Assembly: GCF_023656565.1 (NCBI RefSeq)
Contig: NZ_JAMOKG010000002.1
Location: 315,619 to 379,618 of the forward strand
DNA: 64,000 nucleotides
Source: Flavobacterium tyrosinilyticum
GTDB lineage: Bacteria; Bacteroidota; Bacteroidia; Flavobacteriales; Flavobacteriaceae
Direction: 5' to 3'
Shown: positions 26,005-35,018 of the stretch, in pieces
Layout: the number at the start of each line of letters is the position of its first letter
Numbering within the stretch: position 1 is the stretch's first letter
Notes under the pieces: generated by a model
Seen by the model: the letters and a program-made list of their open reading frames with translations, nothing else
What the model was told of the DNA's origin: nothing
The model's database searches: none
Program-made: the position numbers and the translations under genes

Positions 26005-26574
26005 TTATTCATTTTGTTTTTTTATTCTTTCAGTCTCTCGTAAGAGTTTATATTGTTCGGGCAAAAATCTAAGAACGAGTTCCAAAATTTGTTTATCGTT
26101 TGTTTCTCTAGAAATAGTCTCAAATAACTCAATCTGGTCGCAAATGGCTTCTGTCATGGCGTTTAAATAGATATTGTTAAAATCATTATTGCTTGCGTCT
26201 ATGAGGTTGTACAGGTCTCGTTTGTGCGTGGCGTTTATTTCGGTAATAACAATGAGCTTTGATGTGGCTATTTTGGTTATTTGATCCAGCAATTGATTTT
26301 CCTGGACTTCAATTCTTTTACTTAATTCCTGAACAATAACATCTGAACTTTTTTGTTGTGCAATTTGACTTTTTGAAATAATAGATTTGCTAATATTCGC
26401 CGTTGAAATAAAAAAGAAGACTTCTGTTTCTTCTCTATCATTTTTTGCAAAGGTTTGATTCTTCAAAGTATTTTCAATCGGATTAATTTTTCTGCAAGAC
26501 GTCATGCATAATATCAATACGATAAAGAAAAAGACTCTAAAAGATGCCACCTTCATGGGGGAAATTGCTTTCAT
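26005..26574 (-). CDS. lipoprotein with helical domain (DUF4142-like?)
   Basis: Start set at the ATG at 26574; a GTG lies two codons earlier and another ATG at 26556. The last would give the cleanest lipoprotein signal, MKVASFRVFFFIVLILCMTSC. The body is mostly helical with QENQLLDQITKIATSKLIVIT and IELFETISRETNDKQILELV. The Ser/Asn-rich helical pattern resembles DUF4142-type ferritin-like lipoproteins, but the match is loose. Between the barrel gene and the histidine kinase, same strand. Confidence 0.6.
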   Translation of the reverse strand: MKAISPMKVASFRVFFFIVLILCMTSCRKINPIENTLKNQTFAKNDREETEVFFFISTANISKSIISKSQIAQQKSSDVIVQELSKRIEVQENQLLDQITKIATSKLIVITEINATHKRDLYNLIDASNNDFNNIYLNAMTEAICDQIELFETISRETNDKQILELVLRFLPEQYKLLRETERIKKQNE

Positions 26575-26730
26575 TATCACTTCTTAAAGTATTACATTAC
26601 AAAGATGCTAACGAATGAAAGATTTTGCTTTACAGCATAAAAATGAATCGTTATATAATTCCCATAATAGATTTTTTTTAAGGGTTTATCCTTTTAAAAT
26701 CAATGGTTTGTGAAGTTTTAGTTTGGTGTA

Positions 26731-26772
26731 AAAAAAAAAGAAATTATAGATTTTTCTATAATTTCTTTTTCT
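26731..26772 (-). terminator. terminator of the AraC-RR-HK operon
   Basis: AAAGAAATTATAG pairs perfectly with CTATAATTTCTTT around a short loop. On the minus strand it is followed by a T-run, 52 nt past the kinase stop. Confidence 0.9.
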
Positions 26773-26823
26773 GTTTTCGATATAATGTAGTGGATTTTTT
26801 TTCTTACAAATGAAAATAAAATT

Positions 26824-28611
26824 TTAATCTGGCAGAAAGACCGTAAAGACCGAGCCTTTTCCTAAAGTGCTGTCGGCTGTAATATGTCCTTTGTGGTTCT
26901 CGACAATCTTCTTGCAGATCGCTAATCCGATTCCGGTTCCTGGATAATCTGTTTTAGAATGAAGACGCTGAAAGAGAATAAAAATGGTTTCTTTAAACTG
27001 TGGGTCAAATCCCATTCCGTTGTCTGTAAAAGTGATTTTATGAAATTTCTTTACCGTCTGTTCTAATATTTCTGGATAATCGCAAGAATTCACTTTTTCG
27101 CTCGAAATGGAAATTTGAGGTTCAATATCGGGCTGACTGTATTTTAATGAATTTCCAATTAAATTGATAAACAGCTGTTCGATCTGATACGGAATTACCG
27201 CAAGCTTCGGAAGTTTACCAATGCGCTGAATAACTGCTTTCTTTTCTTCGATAGTTTCAGCCAGTTCCGATTCGGCATTGTCCAAAAGTTCATTCAGATT
27301 CATTTTAATGAATTCCTTTTTGGTTGTATTGGTTCTCGAGAATAAAAGAAGATCGTCTATTAAAACGCGCATTCTTTTTGCCGAACTTTCTATTTTGGTA
27401 ATATAATTTTTGCCGCTTTCAGACATAACATCTTTGTCGGCACTTGAAACTCTAGAAATAAAGGTTTGTATTTTTCGAAGCGGTTCTTGCAAATCGTGAC
27501 TAGCAACATGGTTGAAAGAAGCCAATTCTTTATTGCTTTTTTCCAATTCTTTATTTCGTTCCTGCAATTCGATATTAAGAAGATGCTCGTCTGTAATGTC
27601 AAAGTTAATTCCGAGCAAGATTTTACTGCCTTGCTGGTCGGTTACTAATTTACCCGTTGTTTTAAAGTAACGCACTTCAAAATCTGGACGTATAATTTTG
27701 TAATATACAAACGGAAGATGTTTCTTTTCTATAATTCCGTCAATAGCTTTTGCTACAGCTTCCTTATCATCTGGATGAACATATTTTAAAAGCGTTGCTT
27801 TGTTGGGAGCAAAAGATTTTGGCTCAAGGCCTAATAATCGGAACTGGTTGTCTGAAAAATCTATTTTATCAGAATCCAGATCCCATTGCCAAGTGCTGAA
27901 TTTTCCAATGTTTTCAGATTCAGAAATTAAACCAGTAGAAATAAGAAGCTTTTTATTGAATACTTTCAGGCGTTCAAAATCACGGCTAATTTGACGGTAA
28001 GCCAGTAAAATAAAGCTCAAAGCAACTAGAAATAAAGAAATAGAAAACAGTGGACTCAAAGAAATCTCCGAATCGTAAATTTTAAGTCTTTTCTTTAAGA
28101 AATCCTTCTCAATGTCGTTCATTTCGTCCACCTTAAAACGGATGTTTTCCATTAAAATACGGCCGCCAAACATATGATTGTCTAACTTTCTTTTGTCGTA
28201 CGTTTTTGGATCGCTATATTTTAGACAATTTTCAAAAGAAACAAAACGCTGGGTAATGAGTTTGAAAAGTTTTTGGAGATTTTCCTGCTGTCTCGGATTA
28301 TCGGCAGTGAGTTTTTTTAAGGTAATAAAAGAAGTATTGACCTTGTCTCGGGAATAAATGTACGGAGTCAGAAAACGGGCATTGCGAGTGATAATGTACC
28401 CTCGCTGGCCCGTTTCTGCATCTTTTATAGCCGACATTAATCGTTCGAGCTGAATGTTGATTTCGTAAGTATGCATAACCAGTTTGCTCGATTCATTCAA
28501 GTCCTGATTATGTTTGTAAGCAATTGAAGAAAGAAATAACAGAATGAAAACTGCGATTACAAAAATAACTCTCAAAGAGTTTGAAGAATTAAAATTTGGT
28601 ATCCACTTCAT
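26824..28611 (-). CDS. sensor histidine kinase (CHASE3-PAS-HisKA-HATPase)
   Basis: 595 residues. Two transmembrane helices (about 13-30 and 185-205) enclose a CHASE3-like sensor with MSAIKDAETGQRGYIITRNA. A PAS domain (about 235-345) includes LLKYVHPDDKEAVAKAIDGI. The phospho-acceptor is His372 in NHVASHDLQEPLRKI. N, G1 and G2 boxes are present as INLIGNSLKYS, FTDNGMGFDP and GTGIGLAICKKIV. It is a cytosol-facing kinase of the light/redox-sensor type. The response regulator gene ends 13 nt upstream, so the two are surely partners. Confidence 0.92.
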   Translation of the reverse strand: MKWIPNFNSSNSLRVIFVIAVFILLFLSSIAYKHNQDLNESSKLVMHTYEINIQLERLMSAIKDAETGQRGYIITRNARFLTPYIYSRDKVNTSFITLKKLTADNPRQQENLQKLFKLITQRFVSFENCLKYSDPKTYDKRKLDNHMFGGRILMENIRFKVDEMNDIEKDFLKKRLKIYDSEISLSPLFSISLFLVALSFILLAYRQISRDFERLKVFNKKLLISTGLISESENIGKFSTWQWDLDSDKIDFSDNQFRLLGLEPKSFAPNKATLLKYVHPDDKEAVAKAIDGIIEKKHLPFVYYKIIRPDFEVRYFKTTGKLVTDQQGSKILLGINFDITDEHLLNIELQERNKELEKSNKELASFNHVASHDLQEPLRKIQTFISRVSSADKDVMSESGKNYITKIESSAKRMRVLIDDLLLFSRTNTTKKEFIKMNLNELLDNAESELAETIEEKKAVIQRIGKLPKLAVIPYQIEQLFINLIGNSLKYSQPDIEPQISISSEKVNSCDYPEILEQTVKKFHKITFTDNGMGFDPQFKETIFILFQRLHSKTDYPGTGIGLAICKKIVENHKGHITADSTLGKGSVFTVFLPD

Positions 28612-28624
28612 TATTGGAATGCTT

Positions 28625-29074
28625 TTATTTTAGTCGCAGCAAGAAATTATCACGGTTTAAACCAGAAGTATGATAATGCCAGTTTACGGTCACGACTTCA
28701 TTAATTATTTTTTTCAGCGTATTGAAATCGCTTGGCTTTTTGATGTAAATATTGGCGCCTTGAATAAAGGTGTCTTCAATATCTTCTTCTGAAGAAGAAG
28801 TAGAATAAATCGCAATGATTATATCTTTTAAATGATCCGTTTTTTTGATTTCAATCAAACATTCTTTACCTGTTTTCTTAGGCATGTTTAAATCTAGAAA
28901 CAAAATATCTGGAAGTTTATTGTCTGTATTCATTAAATGATCCATAAGCTGCATCCCGTCATGAACAAAATTTACATTTGTTTGTATCTTTATTTCTTCA
29001 AATGCATCTTTAAAGAAAAGACGGTCATCTTCATCATCATCGGCCAATAAAATGTGTAATGCGTTTTTTTGCAT
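28625..29074 (-). CDS. single-domain response regulator (CheY-like)
   Basis: 149 residues with one receiver domain and no output domain. Acidic pocket LLADDDEDD, phospho-acceptor Asp61 in DILFLDLNMPKKTG, conserved Ser/Thr (IYSTSSSEED) and Lys (YIKKPSDF) are all present. Regulators of this RcpA-like type pair with CHASE3 or phytochrome-like kinases and act by protein contact. It stands 13 nt before the kinase gene and 21 nt after the AraC-type gene in the same operon. Confidence 0.92.
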   Translation of the reverse strand: MQKNALHILLADDDEDDRLFFKDAFEEIKIQTNVNFVHDGMQLMDHLMNTDNKLPDILFLDLNMPKKTGKECLIEIKKTDHLKDIIIAIYSTSSSEEDIEDTFIQGANIYIKKPSDFNTLKKIINEVVTVNWHYHTSGLNRDNFLLRLK

Positions 29075-29095
29075 TTTAATGTGGTATTTGGGTTT

Positions 29096-29647
29096 TTATT
29101 TTAAATTTTCTCTTCGTTTCTTAATAATTCTCTGAAAAGCAGACGGAGTAATTCCGGTTGTGTTTTTAAACTGTGTACTCAAATGTGCGACACTCGAATA
29201 GTTTAGTAAAAAAGCAATTTCGGTCAAACTCATTTCGTTGATAATAATCAACTGTTTTGCTCTTTCAATTTTCTGTAAAATAATAAAGTTTTCAATAGAA
29301 GAATATGTTACTTCTGAGAAAACATTAGATAAATAACCGTAACTGTGGTTTAATTTTTCTGCCAAAAATACAGAACTTTTATAATTATTATTGTCATCCA
29401 TAAAAACAAGTTCAATAATTGCATCTTTTATTTTTTGGACTAAGACACTTTTTTGATTTTCAACTACTTCAAAACCACACGGAGCCAATTTAGTTTTTAA
29501 ATTATCCAATGCTTCAGCATCAAGATTGTCTTCAATCTCAATTTCACCAAAACCCAGAGTTGTAAAATTTATGTTGTTTTGTTCCAGATTTTGTTTTAAA
29601 TAAAGAGAGCAAATAGTATTGATGTCGAACTTTATAAATAGTTTCAT
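29096..29647 (-). CDS. AraC-type regulator with HMA-like N-terminus
   Basis: 183 residues. The N-terminal 70 have the small ferredoxin-like layout MKLFIKFDINTICSLYLKQN then TLGFGEIEIEDNLDAE and PCGFEVVE. It keeps Cys13 but not the second HMA Cys. The C-terminal half is an AraC HTH (LAEKLNHSYGYLSNVFSEVT then MSLTEIAFLLNYSSVAHLST and ITPSAFQRIIKKRR). This class is common in Bacteroidota stress and envelope loci. First gene of the RR-HK operon. Confidence 0.88.
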   Translation of the reverse strand: MKLFIKFDINTICSLYLKQNLEQNNINFTTLGFGEIEIEDNLDAEALDNLKTKLAPCGFEVVENQKSVLVQKIKDAIIELVFMDDNNNYKSSVFLAEKLNHSYGYLSNVFSEVTYSSIENFIILQKIERAKQLIIINEMSLTEIAFLLNYSSVAHLSTQFKNTTGITPSAFQRIIKKRRENLK

Positions 29648-29748
29648 TTTATAGAAATTTGGTTAAAGATACTTATTTTTTTTGGTGTTTTTGCTTTTAA
29701 ATGGTATAGAATTACACGGAAATGTGATTTTAAAATAAATTTTTCAAA

Positions 29749-29786
29749 AAAATACCGTCTAATATTTTCTTACTAGACGGTATTTC
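29749..29786 (-). terminator. terminator of csbD
   Basis: AATACCGTCTA pairs with TAGACGGTATT. The T-run follows on the minus strand, 22 nt past the stop codon. Confidence 0.88.
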
Positions 29787-29806
29787 CCTGATTGAGTTGC
29801 AAGGAT

Positions 29807-29992
29807 TTACAATTCTGACAGGATCTGATGAAATTCTTCTTTCGTTTTTCCCAGTTTTTGCTGAAGTCTTCCGTACATTTCGTCTTCTTTTCCTTCAGCG
29901 AACATCAAATCATCATCTGTTAGAGTTGCATACTTTTGTTTCAGTTTACCTTTCAGCTCATTCCAGTTTCCTTTTATTTCAGTAGTATTCAT
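29807..29992 (-). CDS. CsbD-family stress protein
   Basis: 61 residues, matching the whole CsbD fold: [32 protein letters not shown], then two helices to [10 protein letters not shown]. CsbD is a sigma-B dependent stress protein in Bacillus with an unknown role. It is between the dps and AraC genes on the same strand but has its own terminator. The overlapping plus-strand frame is a shadow. Confidence 0.93.
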   Translation of the reverse strand: MNTTEIKGNWNELKGKLKQKYATLTDDDLMFAEGKEDEMYGRLQQKLGKTKEEFHQILSEL

Positions 29993-30101
29993 AATTTCTA
30001 TTTTTTAATTTTTATTGTATTGTAAAATTGCAAATTGCAAGTCGGCTTTGTGTTACATTTATTTTTCTGACTTTTGCATAATTTTCATTTTTCTTTCTTT
30101 T

Positions 30102-30575
30102 TTACTCCTGATATCTTCTCAGAATCCACGCCATTTTTTCGTGTTGCTGCAACAATCCTGTAACAAAATCGGCAGAACCTACATCATTGGTTTCGTTCTC
30201 AAAAACTGGAATGTAATTTCTAAATTCGGTTACCAGCTGTTCATGGTTTTCTAAAAGTTCAGATAACATATTTTTTTGAGAAGCATATTCTTTCGGCGAT
30301 TCTTTCAGCGTAGAATTATCGATAAACTCTTTCATTGTCCCTATTGTTTTTTCGCCCAACTGATTAATGCGTTCTGCAACTTCATCAATATTTGCTTCCA
30401 AAATTCTATATTGTTCTTCAAACAATTTATGCAGTTCCATGAAGCTATTTCCCGAAATATTCCAGTGAAACTTTCTTGTTTTTACATATAATGTCATCTC
30501 ATTTGATAAAATTGTTGCTAAAATAGAAGCGCTCTTCTTTAAGTTTTTGGGTGTAATTCCAATATTTGGGCTCAT
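30102..30575 (-). CDS. dps: Dps-family DNA starvation/ferritin-like protein
   Basis: 157 residues. The ferroxidase signature is visible: KTRKFHWNISGNSFMELHKL, then FEEQYRILEANIDEVAERI, supplying the His, Asp and Glu ligands between subunits. Dps dodecamers store iron and shield DNA from peroxide. It is first in the minus-strand stress block. The katA gene lies 8 kb away, and no OxyR gene was seen. Confidence 0.93.
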   Translation of the reverse strand: MSPNIGITPKNLKKSASILATILSNEMTLYVKTRKFHWNISGNSFMELHKLFEEQYRILEANIDEVAERINQLGEKTIGTMKEFIDNSTLKESPKEYASQKNMLSELLENHEQLVTEFRNYIPVFENETNDVGSADFVTGLLQQHEKMAWILRRYQE

Positions 30576-30697
30576 AATTATCTGTATATTAGGTTATTCT
30601 CAAAGATACTTTTACAACCTCATTTTTTCTTATATAATTTATCAGAGAAATTACATGAATTCAATGTTTTTTTAACCTTTATAGGCTTTAATTGTTG

Positions 30698-30705
30698 TAG
30701 TTTTG
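30698..30705 (+). promoter_or_regulatory. -7 box of the DUF5723-OmpA gene
   Basis: TAGTTTTG fits TAnnTTTG, 22 nt before the ATG. No clear TTG upstream. Confidence 0.4.
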
Positions 30706-30727
30706 CGCCCATCTAAAACTAAATTTA

Positions 30728-32911
30728 ATGAGAAAACATTTACCTATTTTATTTTTTTTAATTATTTCTTTTACAGCAAAATCACAATCCTATTTAGGCT
30801 ATTTCCATGACAACTATGCAGGAGTTCAAAGTGTTTTGTTCAATCCAGCTTCTATTGCAGATTCACGTTTTAAAACAGACATTAATTTATTTTCAATTAG
30901 TGGCGCTGTAGAAAATGACTTATATGGCGTTAAACTATTTGATGTTTACAAAGACGGATACGATTTTGAAAGCCAGTCAAAAGTTTCTGCAAAAAATGCC
31001 AACAACGGATTGGCAAATTTTGATATCATGGGACCCTCTTTTATGTTTAATATCTCGCCAAAACATTCTTTGGCTGTTTTTACAAGAGCGAGATCTGTTT
31101 CTAATATCAGAAAAATTAACGGCTATCTTATCGATCAGGTAAAAGACGGATTAGATCAGTCTGATAGCTTCAATTATAATTTAGGAAGTCCAAATGCTGC
31201 CTCTCATTCTTGGGGCGAACTTGGAATTTCATATGCCGCAGTTTTATTTCAAAAAGACCAACACTTTTTAAAAGGAGGTTTAACGGCTAAATATCTTCAA
31301 GGTGGTGTAAATGCCTATGTTCACGGAAAAAATGTGAATGTGGCTTATATTGAAAACTCAGCAGATCCAAAAGAAGGTTCTTTAATTTCAAATGGTGAAG
31401 TTACGGTTGGAGGAAGTCAAGATTGGGAAGCAAATGATGATTATGAATTTGATTCAAAATCACGCGGATTTGGTTTTGATTTTGGATTGGTTTACGAATG
31501 GAGACCTGATTATGATCAATATGATCTTAAAAAAGCAAAACCAGCCGATAATAATTTTAGGGATTTAAATAAATATAAATTGCGTTTCGGTTTATCGGTA
31601 ACAGATATCGGATCTATCAATTATAAAAACTCAAAAGTGGACACTTACAATGTAAACGGAGTAGTGACGCAACAAATGATTGATGACGCAGAAGATTTAT
31701 ACGATTTTTTAAATGAACATTATACCAAAACTTCAACTTCAAAAGGAGTAAAAACAAATTTGCCAACTGCTATTCGAGCAGATGCAGATTGGAATATGTA
31801 CAATAAATTCTATTTGAATCTTAACGGAGATATTAATCTGGTTTCTGGCAGTAAATTGAACGGTTACGGAATTGCAGATCGAGTTACATTAACGCCTCGT
31901 TACGAAAGCAGATGGTTTAGTTTTTATTTGCCAATGACTTATATGGAATATAGCGGTATGCAGGCTGGAGCAGGATTGCGTGCAGGAGTATTCTTCATTG
32001 GTTCTGGTTCTATTTTGAGTAATTTAGCTTCTAGCAACTCTAAAGGAGCTGACTTTCACTTAGGAATGAAGATTCCGGTTTACGAAAAACAATTTAAAGA
32101 TACAGACGGAGACGGTGTAATTGATAAAGAAGATGCTTGTAGAAAAGTGGCTGGTCCAGCCGAAAATGGTGGTTGTCCTTGGCCAGATACGGATAAAGAT
32201 GGTGTTTTTGATAAAGATGATGCTTGTATAGATGTGGCAGGACCAAAAGAAAATAAAGGTTGTCCTTGGAAAGATAGTGACGGAGATACTTTATTGGACA
32301 ATGTAGATGCATGTCCTACAATTGCTGGTCCTGTAGAAAATAAAGGATGTCCATGGCCAGATACTGATGGAGATGGCGTTTTGGATAAAGATGATGCTTG
32401 CCCGAACGAAGCAGGTGCAGCAGAAAATAAAGGCTGTCCAGAATTAGACGCAGATAAAGACGGCGTTTTGGATAAAGATGATGCTTGTCCTACAGTTGCA
32501 GGTCCAGCAGATAATAAAGGTTGTCCAAAAGTGACTAAAGAAACTTTAGCACAGCTAAAAGTAGAAGCAAGATCTATTTTCTTTACAACTGGAAAAGCAA
32601 CTTTAAACGATGCTAAAAAAGGAGAAACTTCTGGAAGATTAGATGCGATAAAAGAAATCTTAAGAAATTATCCAAATGCAAAATTTACTATTAACGGACA
32701 CACAGATAATGTTGGAAATGCAAAAGCAAATCAAAAATTATCTGAAGCTAGAGCAAAAGTAGTAATGGATCTTTTAATCGAAAAAGGTGTAAATCCAGAG
32801 AATTTAACTTCTAAAGGTTACGGTTCGACAAAACCAGTAAAATCAAATAAAACAGCTGCAGGAAGAGCAGAAAACAGAAGAACTGAAATTGTTTATTTAG
32901 GCAATTTGTAA
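30728..32911 (+). CDS. DUF5723 - thrombospondin type 3 - OmpA outer membrane protein
   Basis: 727 residues. Signal peptide ends AKSQ; the DUF5723 barrel spans about 20-455. Five calcium-binding TSP3-type repeats follow at about 456-610 (DTDGDGVIDKEDAC, each ending GCPWPD or similar). An OmpA/MotB C-terminal domain (about 620-727) carries FTINGHTDNVGNAKANQKLS and EARAK, which bind peptidoglycan. It probably ties the outer membrane to the wall. The barrel has a shorter paralogue at 22210-23541, and the two genes flank the minus-strand stress block. Confidence 0.93.
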   Translation: MRKHLPILFFLIISFTAKSQSYLGYFHDNYAGVQSVLFNPASIADSRFKTDINLFSISGAVENDLYGVKLFDVYKDGYDFESQSKVSAKNANNGLANFDIMGPSFMFNISPKHSLAVFTRARSVSNIRKINGYLIDQVKDGLDQSDSFNYNLGSPNAASHSWGELGISYAAVLFQKDQHFLKGGLTAKYLQGGVNAYVHGKNVNVAYIENSADPKEGSLISNGEVTVGGSQDWEANDDYEFDSKSRGFGFDFGLVYEWRPDYDQYDLKKAKPADNNFRDLNKYKLRFGLSVTDIGSINYKNSKVDTYNVNGVVTQQMIDDAEDLYDFLNEHYTKTSTSKGVKTNLPTAIRADADWNMYNKFYLNLNGDINLVSGSKLNGYGIADRVTLTPRYESRWFSFYLPMTYMEYSGMQAGAGLRAGVFFIGSGSILSNLASSNSKGADFHLGMKIPVYEKQFKDTDGDGVIDKEDACRKVAGPAENGGCPWPDTDKDGVFDKDDACIDVAGPKENKGCPWKDSDGDTLLDNVDACPTIAGPVENKGCPWPDTDGDGVLDKDDACPNEAGAAENKGCPELDADKDGVLDKDDACPTVAGPADNKGCPKVTKETLAQLKVEARSIFFTTGKATLNDAKKGETSGRLDAIKEILRNYPNAKFTINGHTDNVGNAKANQKLSEARAKVVMDLLIEKGVNPENLTSKGYGSTKPVKSNKTAAGRAENRRTEIVYLGNL

Positions 32912-32931
32912 ACGCTTCTGAATATAAAAGT

Positions 32932-32963
32932 AAAAAGCCATTCTTAATTGAGTGGCTTTTTTT
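32932..32963 (+). terminator. terminator of the DUF5723-OmpA gene
   Basis: AAAAGCCA/TGGCTTTT stem with an AT-rich loop and T7 tail, 22 nt after the stop. Confidence 0.85.
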
Positions 32964-33023
32964 ATTTTTGCATACTTTTTAAAAAGAATTAATTCTTTGA
33001 AATAGAAGAACTAAAAATACAAT

Positions 33024-33851
33024 ATGACAACACAACAACTACACGAACAAATTCTTCAAAAAAAATCATTTTTATGCGTTGGTTTAGATCCTGATCTGAC
33101 TAAAATTCCGCAGCATTTATTAGAAACCGAAGATCCTATTTTCGAATTTAATAAAGCGATAATCGATGCAACGCACGATCTGACTGTAGGATACAAACCA
33201 AACACCGCTTTTTTTGAAGCATACGGAATAAAAGGATGGATGTCTTTGCAGAAAACAATCAATTATATCAACGAAAATTATCCTGATATTTTTACAATTG
33301 CAGATGCAAAACGTGGAGACATCGGAAATACTTCTAGCATGTATGCGAAAGCTTTTTTTGAAGATCTGAATTTTGATAGTGTAACCGTTGCTCCTTATAT
33401 GGGAAAAGATTCTGTAGAGCCTTTTCTGGCATTCGAAAATAAACATACTATTATGTTGGCTTTAACTTCTAATGAAGGTGCTTTCGATTTCCAGACTTTA
33501 AATGCCAACGGAACAGAATTGTACAAACAAGTTCTAGAAACTTCTAAAACTTGGAAAAACAGCGAAAACTTAATGTATGTTGTGGGTGCAACAAAAGCAG
33601 AATATTTTACTGAAATCAGAAAAATTGTTCCAGACAGTTTCCTACTAGTTCCAGGAATTGGCGCTCAAGGCGGAAGCTTATCTGAAGTATGCAAATATGG
33701 AATGAATGATAAAGTTGGTCTTTTGGTAAACTCTGCAAGAGCTATTATCTACGCTTCAAAAGGAACCGATTTTGCTGAAAAAGCTAGAGAAGAAGCTTTG
33801 AAAGTACAGCAGGAAATGGCTAAAATTATTGGTTTAAAGTTTCAGGTTTAA
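33024..33851 (+). CDS. pyrF: orotidine 5'-phosphate decarboxylase, type 2
   Basis: 275 residues. It converts OMP to UMP, the last step of pyrimidine synthesis. The catalytic signature is [15 protein letters not shown]. The start [13 protein letters not shown] and the phosphate loop [12 protein letters not shown] also fit. Length and sequence mark the longer subfamily (TIGR02127 type) usual in Bacteroidota. Cytosolic TIM barrel. ATG at 33024, no operon partner on the same strand. Confidence 0.96.
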   Translation: MTTQQLHEQILQKKSFLCVGLDPDLTKIPQHLLETEDPIFEFNKAIIDATHDLTVGYKPNTAFFEAYGIKGWMSLQKTINYINENYPDIFTIADAKRGDIGNTSSMYAKAFFEDLNFDSVTVAPYMGKDSVEPFLAFENKHTIMLALTSNEGAFDFQTLNANGTELYKQVLETSKTWKNSENLMYVVGATKAEYFTEIRKIVPDSFLLVPGIGAQGGSLSEVCKYGMNDKVGLLVNSARAIIYASKGTDFAEKAREEALKVQQEMAKIIGLKFQV

Positions 33852-34217
33852 AGTTTCAAGTTAACTTTGAACATAATTTTTTAACGCAAAGTTCGCTGAG
33901 TTTTTTCGCAAAATGCACAAAGAAATTATATACAGTGTTTTAAAAGTTTCTTAAGTTCTCAAAGTAGGGTGTAAGCTTTACTTTTTTGTTAAAGTTAACT
34001 TTGAGTATAATTTTAACGCAAAGTGCGCTAAGGTTTTTCGCAAAGTACACAAAGAAATTATATACAGTTTTTTTAAAGTTCTCAAAGAGGAAATTTATTT
34101 TAAGCTTTGAGAACTTAAAAAAATCTTAAACTCAACGTTAAGCATAAACCTCTGCGAACTTTGCGAAAAAACTTCGCGAGCTTTGCGTTAAATTCCACAC
34201 TCCAACAAACCTCAAAC
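33852..34217. repeat. GCAAAGTTC nonamer arrays
   Basis: Between pyrF and the metal-receptor gene, sense units (CGCAAAGTTCGCTGAG, CGCAAAGTGCGCTAAGG, each followed by CGCAAAGTACAC-like units) lie at about 33882-34050. Antisense units (TGCGAACTTTGCG, GAGCTTTGCGTTAAA) lie at about 34152-34192. AGTTCTCAAAG/CTTTGAGAAC repeats sit between them. The gap carries no gene. The same family is at 37135-37620, 51226-51262, 58925-59075 and 59875-60060. Confidence 0.8.
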
Positions 34218-35018
34218 ATGAAACAAATAAAAGACCAGCTTGGCAAAGTTCATACTTTTGAAACTGCTCCAAAGCGTATCATTTCGCTAGTTCCATCGCA
34301 AACCGAATTATTGTATGATTTAGGTTTAGAAGAGAAAATTATCGGAATAACGAAGTTTTGTGTTCATCCGTTTCATTTTAAATCGACTAAAAAGATTGTT
34401 GGAGGAACCAAGAAAATTCACTTCGAAAAAATAAAACTTTTAGAGCCAGATATTATTATCTGCAATAAAGAAGAAAATACACTGGAGATTGTAGATCAGT
34501 TAAGTACAATTTGTCCAGTTTGGGTTACCAATATTGTTACTGTCGAAGATAATTTCCAGATGATTTCAGATTTCGGACAGTTATTCAATTGCAGAACCGA
34601 AGCGCAGAAATGGAACGACAAATTGGCTTTCGCTTTAAGCGATTTTAAAAATTATATTCAGGATATAAAAGAAAAAAAAGCGGCCTATTTTATTTGGAAA
34701 AATCCATACATGGTTGCAGGAAAAGATACGTATATCAATGAGTTGCTAAAACTAAATCATTTTAAAAACATCTACGAAGACAAAGGTCGTTATCCCGAAA
34801 TCGAATTAAAGAAAATGCGCTTAGAAGGCGATCCTGATATTGTTTTTCTTTCGTCAGAGCCGTATCCTTTTAAAGAAGAGGATGCTTTCGAAATAGGAAG
34901 ATTTACACATCACGCCAAAACCATTTTCGTTGACGGCGAAATGTTTTCCTGGCACGGAAGCCGATTGTTAAAGGCTTTCCCTTATTTTAAATTACTGCAT
35001 GAAAGATTAAAAAATTAG
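34218..35018 (+). CDS. helical-backbone metal receptor (Peripla_BP_2), no signal peptide
   Basis: 266 residues from the ATG at 34218; the longer frame runs into upstream repeats. It has the BtuF-like two-lobe pattern: RIISLVPSQTELLYDLGLE then KIIGITKFCVHP, KLLEPDIII and PDIVFLSSEPYPF. Family members bind cobalamin or iron complexes in the periplasm. This one has no signal peptide or lipobox and no ABC permease nearby, so its role may be cytosolic or not transport. It overlaps the convergent AraC gene by 4 nt. Confidence 0.8.
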   Translation: MKQIKDQLGKVHTFETAPKRIISLVPSQTELLYDLGLEEKIIGITKFCVHPFHFKSTKKIVGGTKKIHFEKIKLLEPDIIICNKEENTLEIVDQLSTICPVWVTNIVTVEDNFQMISDFGQLFNCRTEAQKWNDKLAFALSDFKNYIQDIKEKKAAYFIWKNPYMVAGKDTYINELLKLNHFKNIYEDKGRYPEIELKKMRLEGDPDIVFLSSEPYPFKEEDAFEIGRFTHHAKTIFVDGEMFSWHGSRLLKAFPYFKLLHERLKN

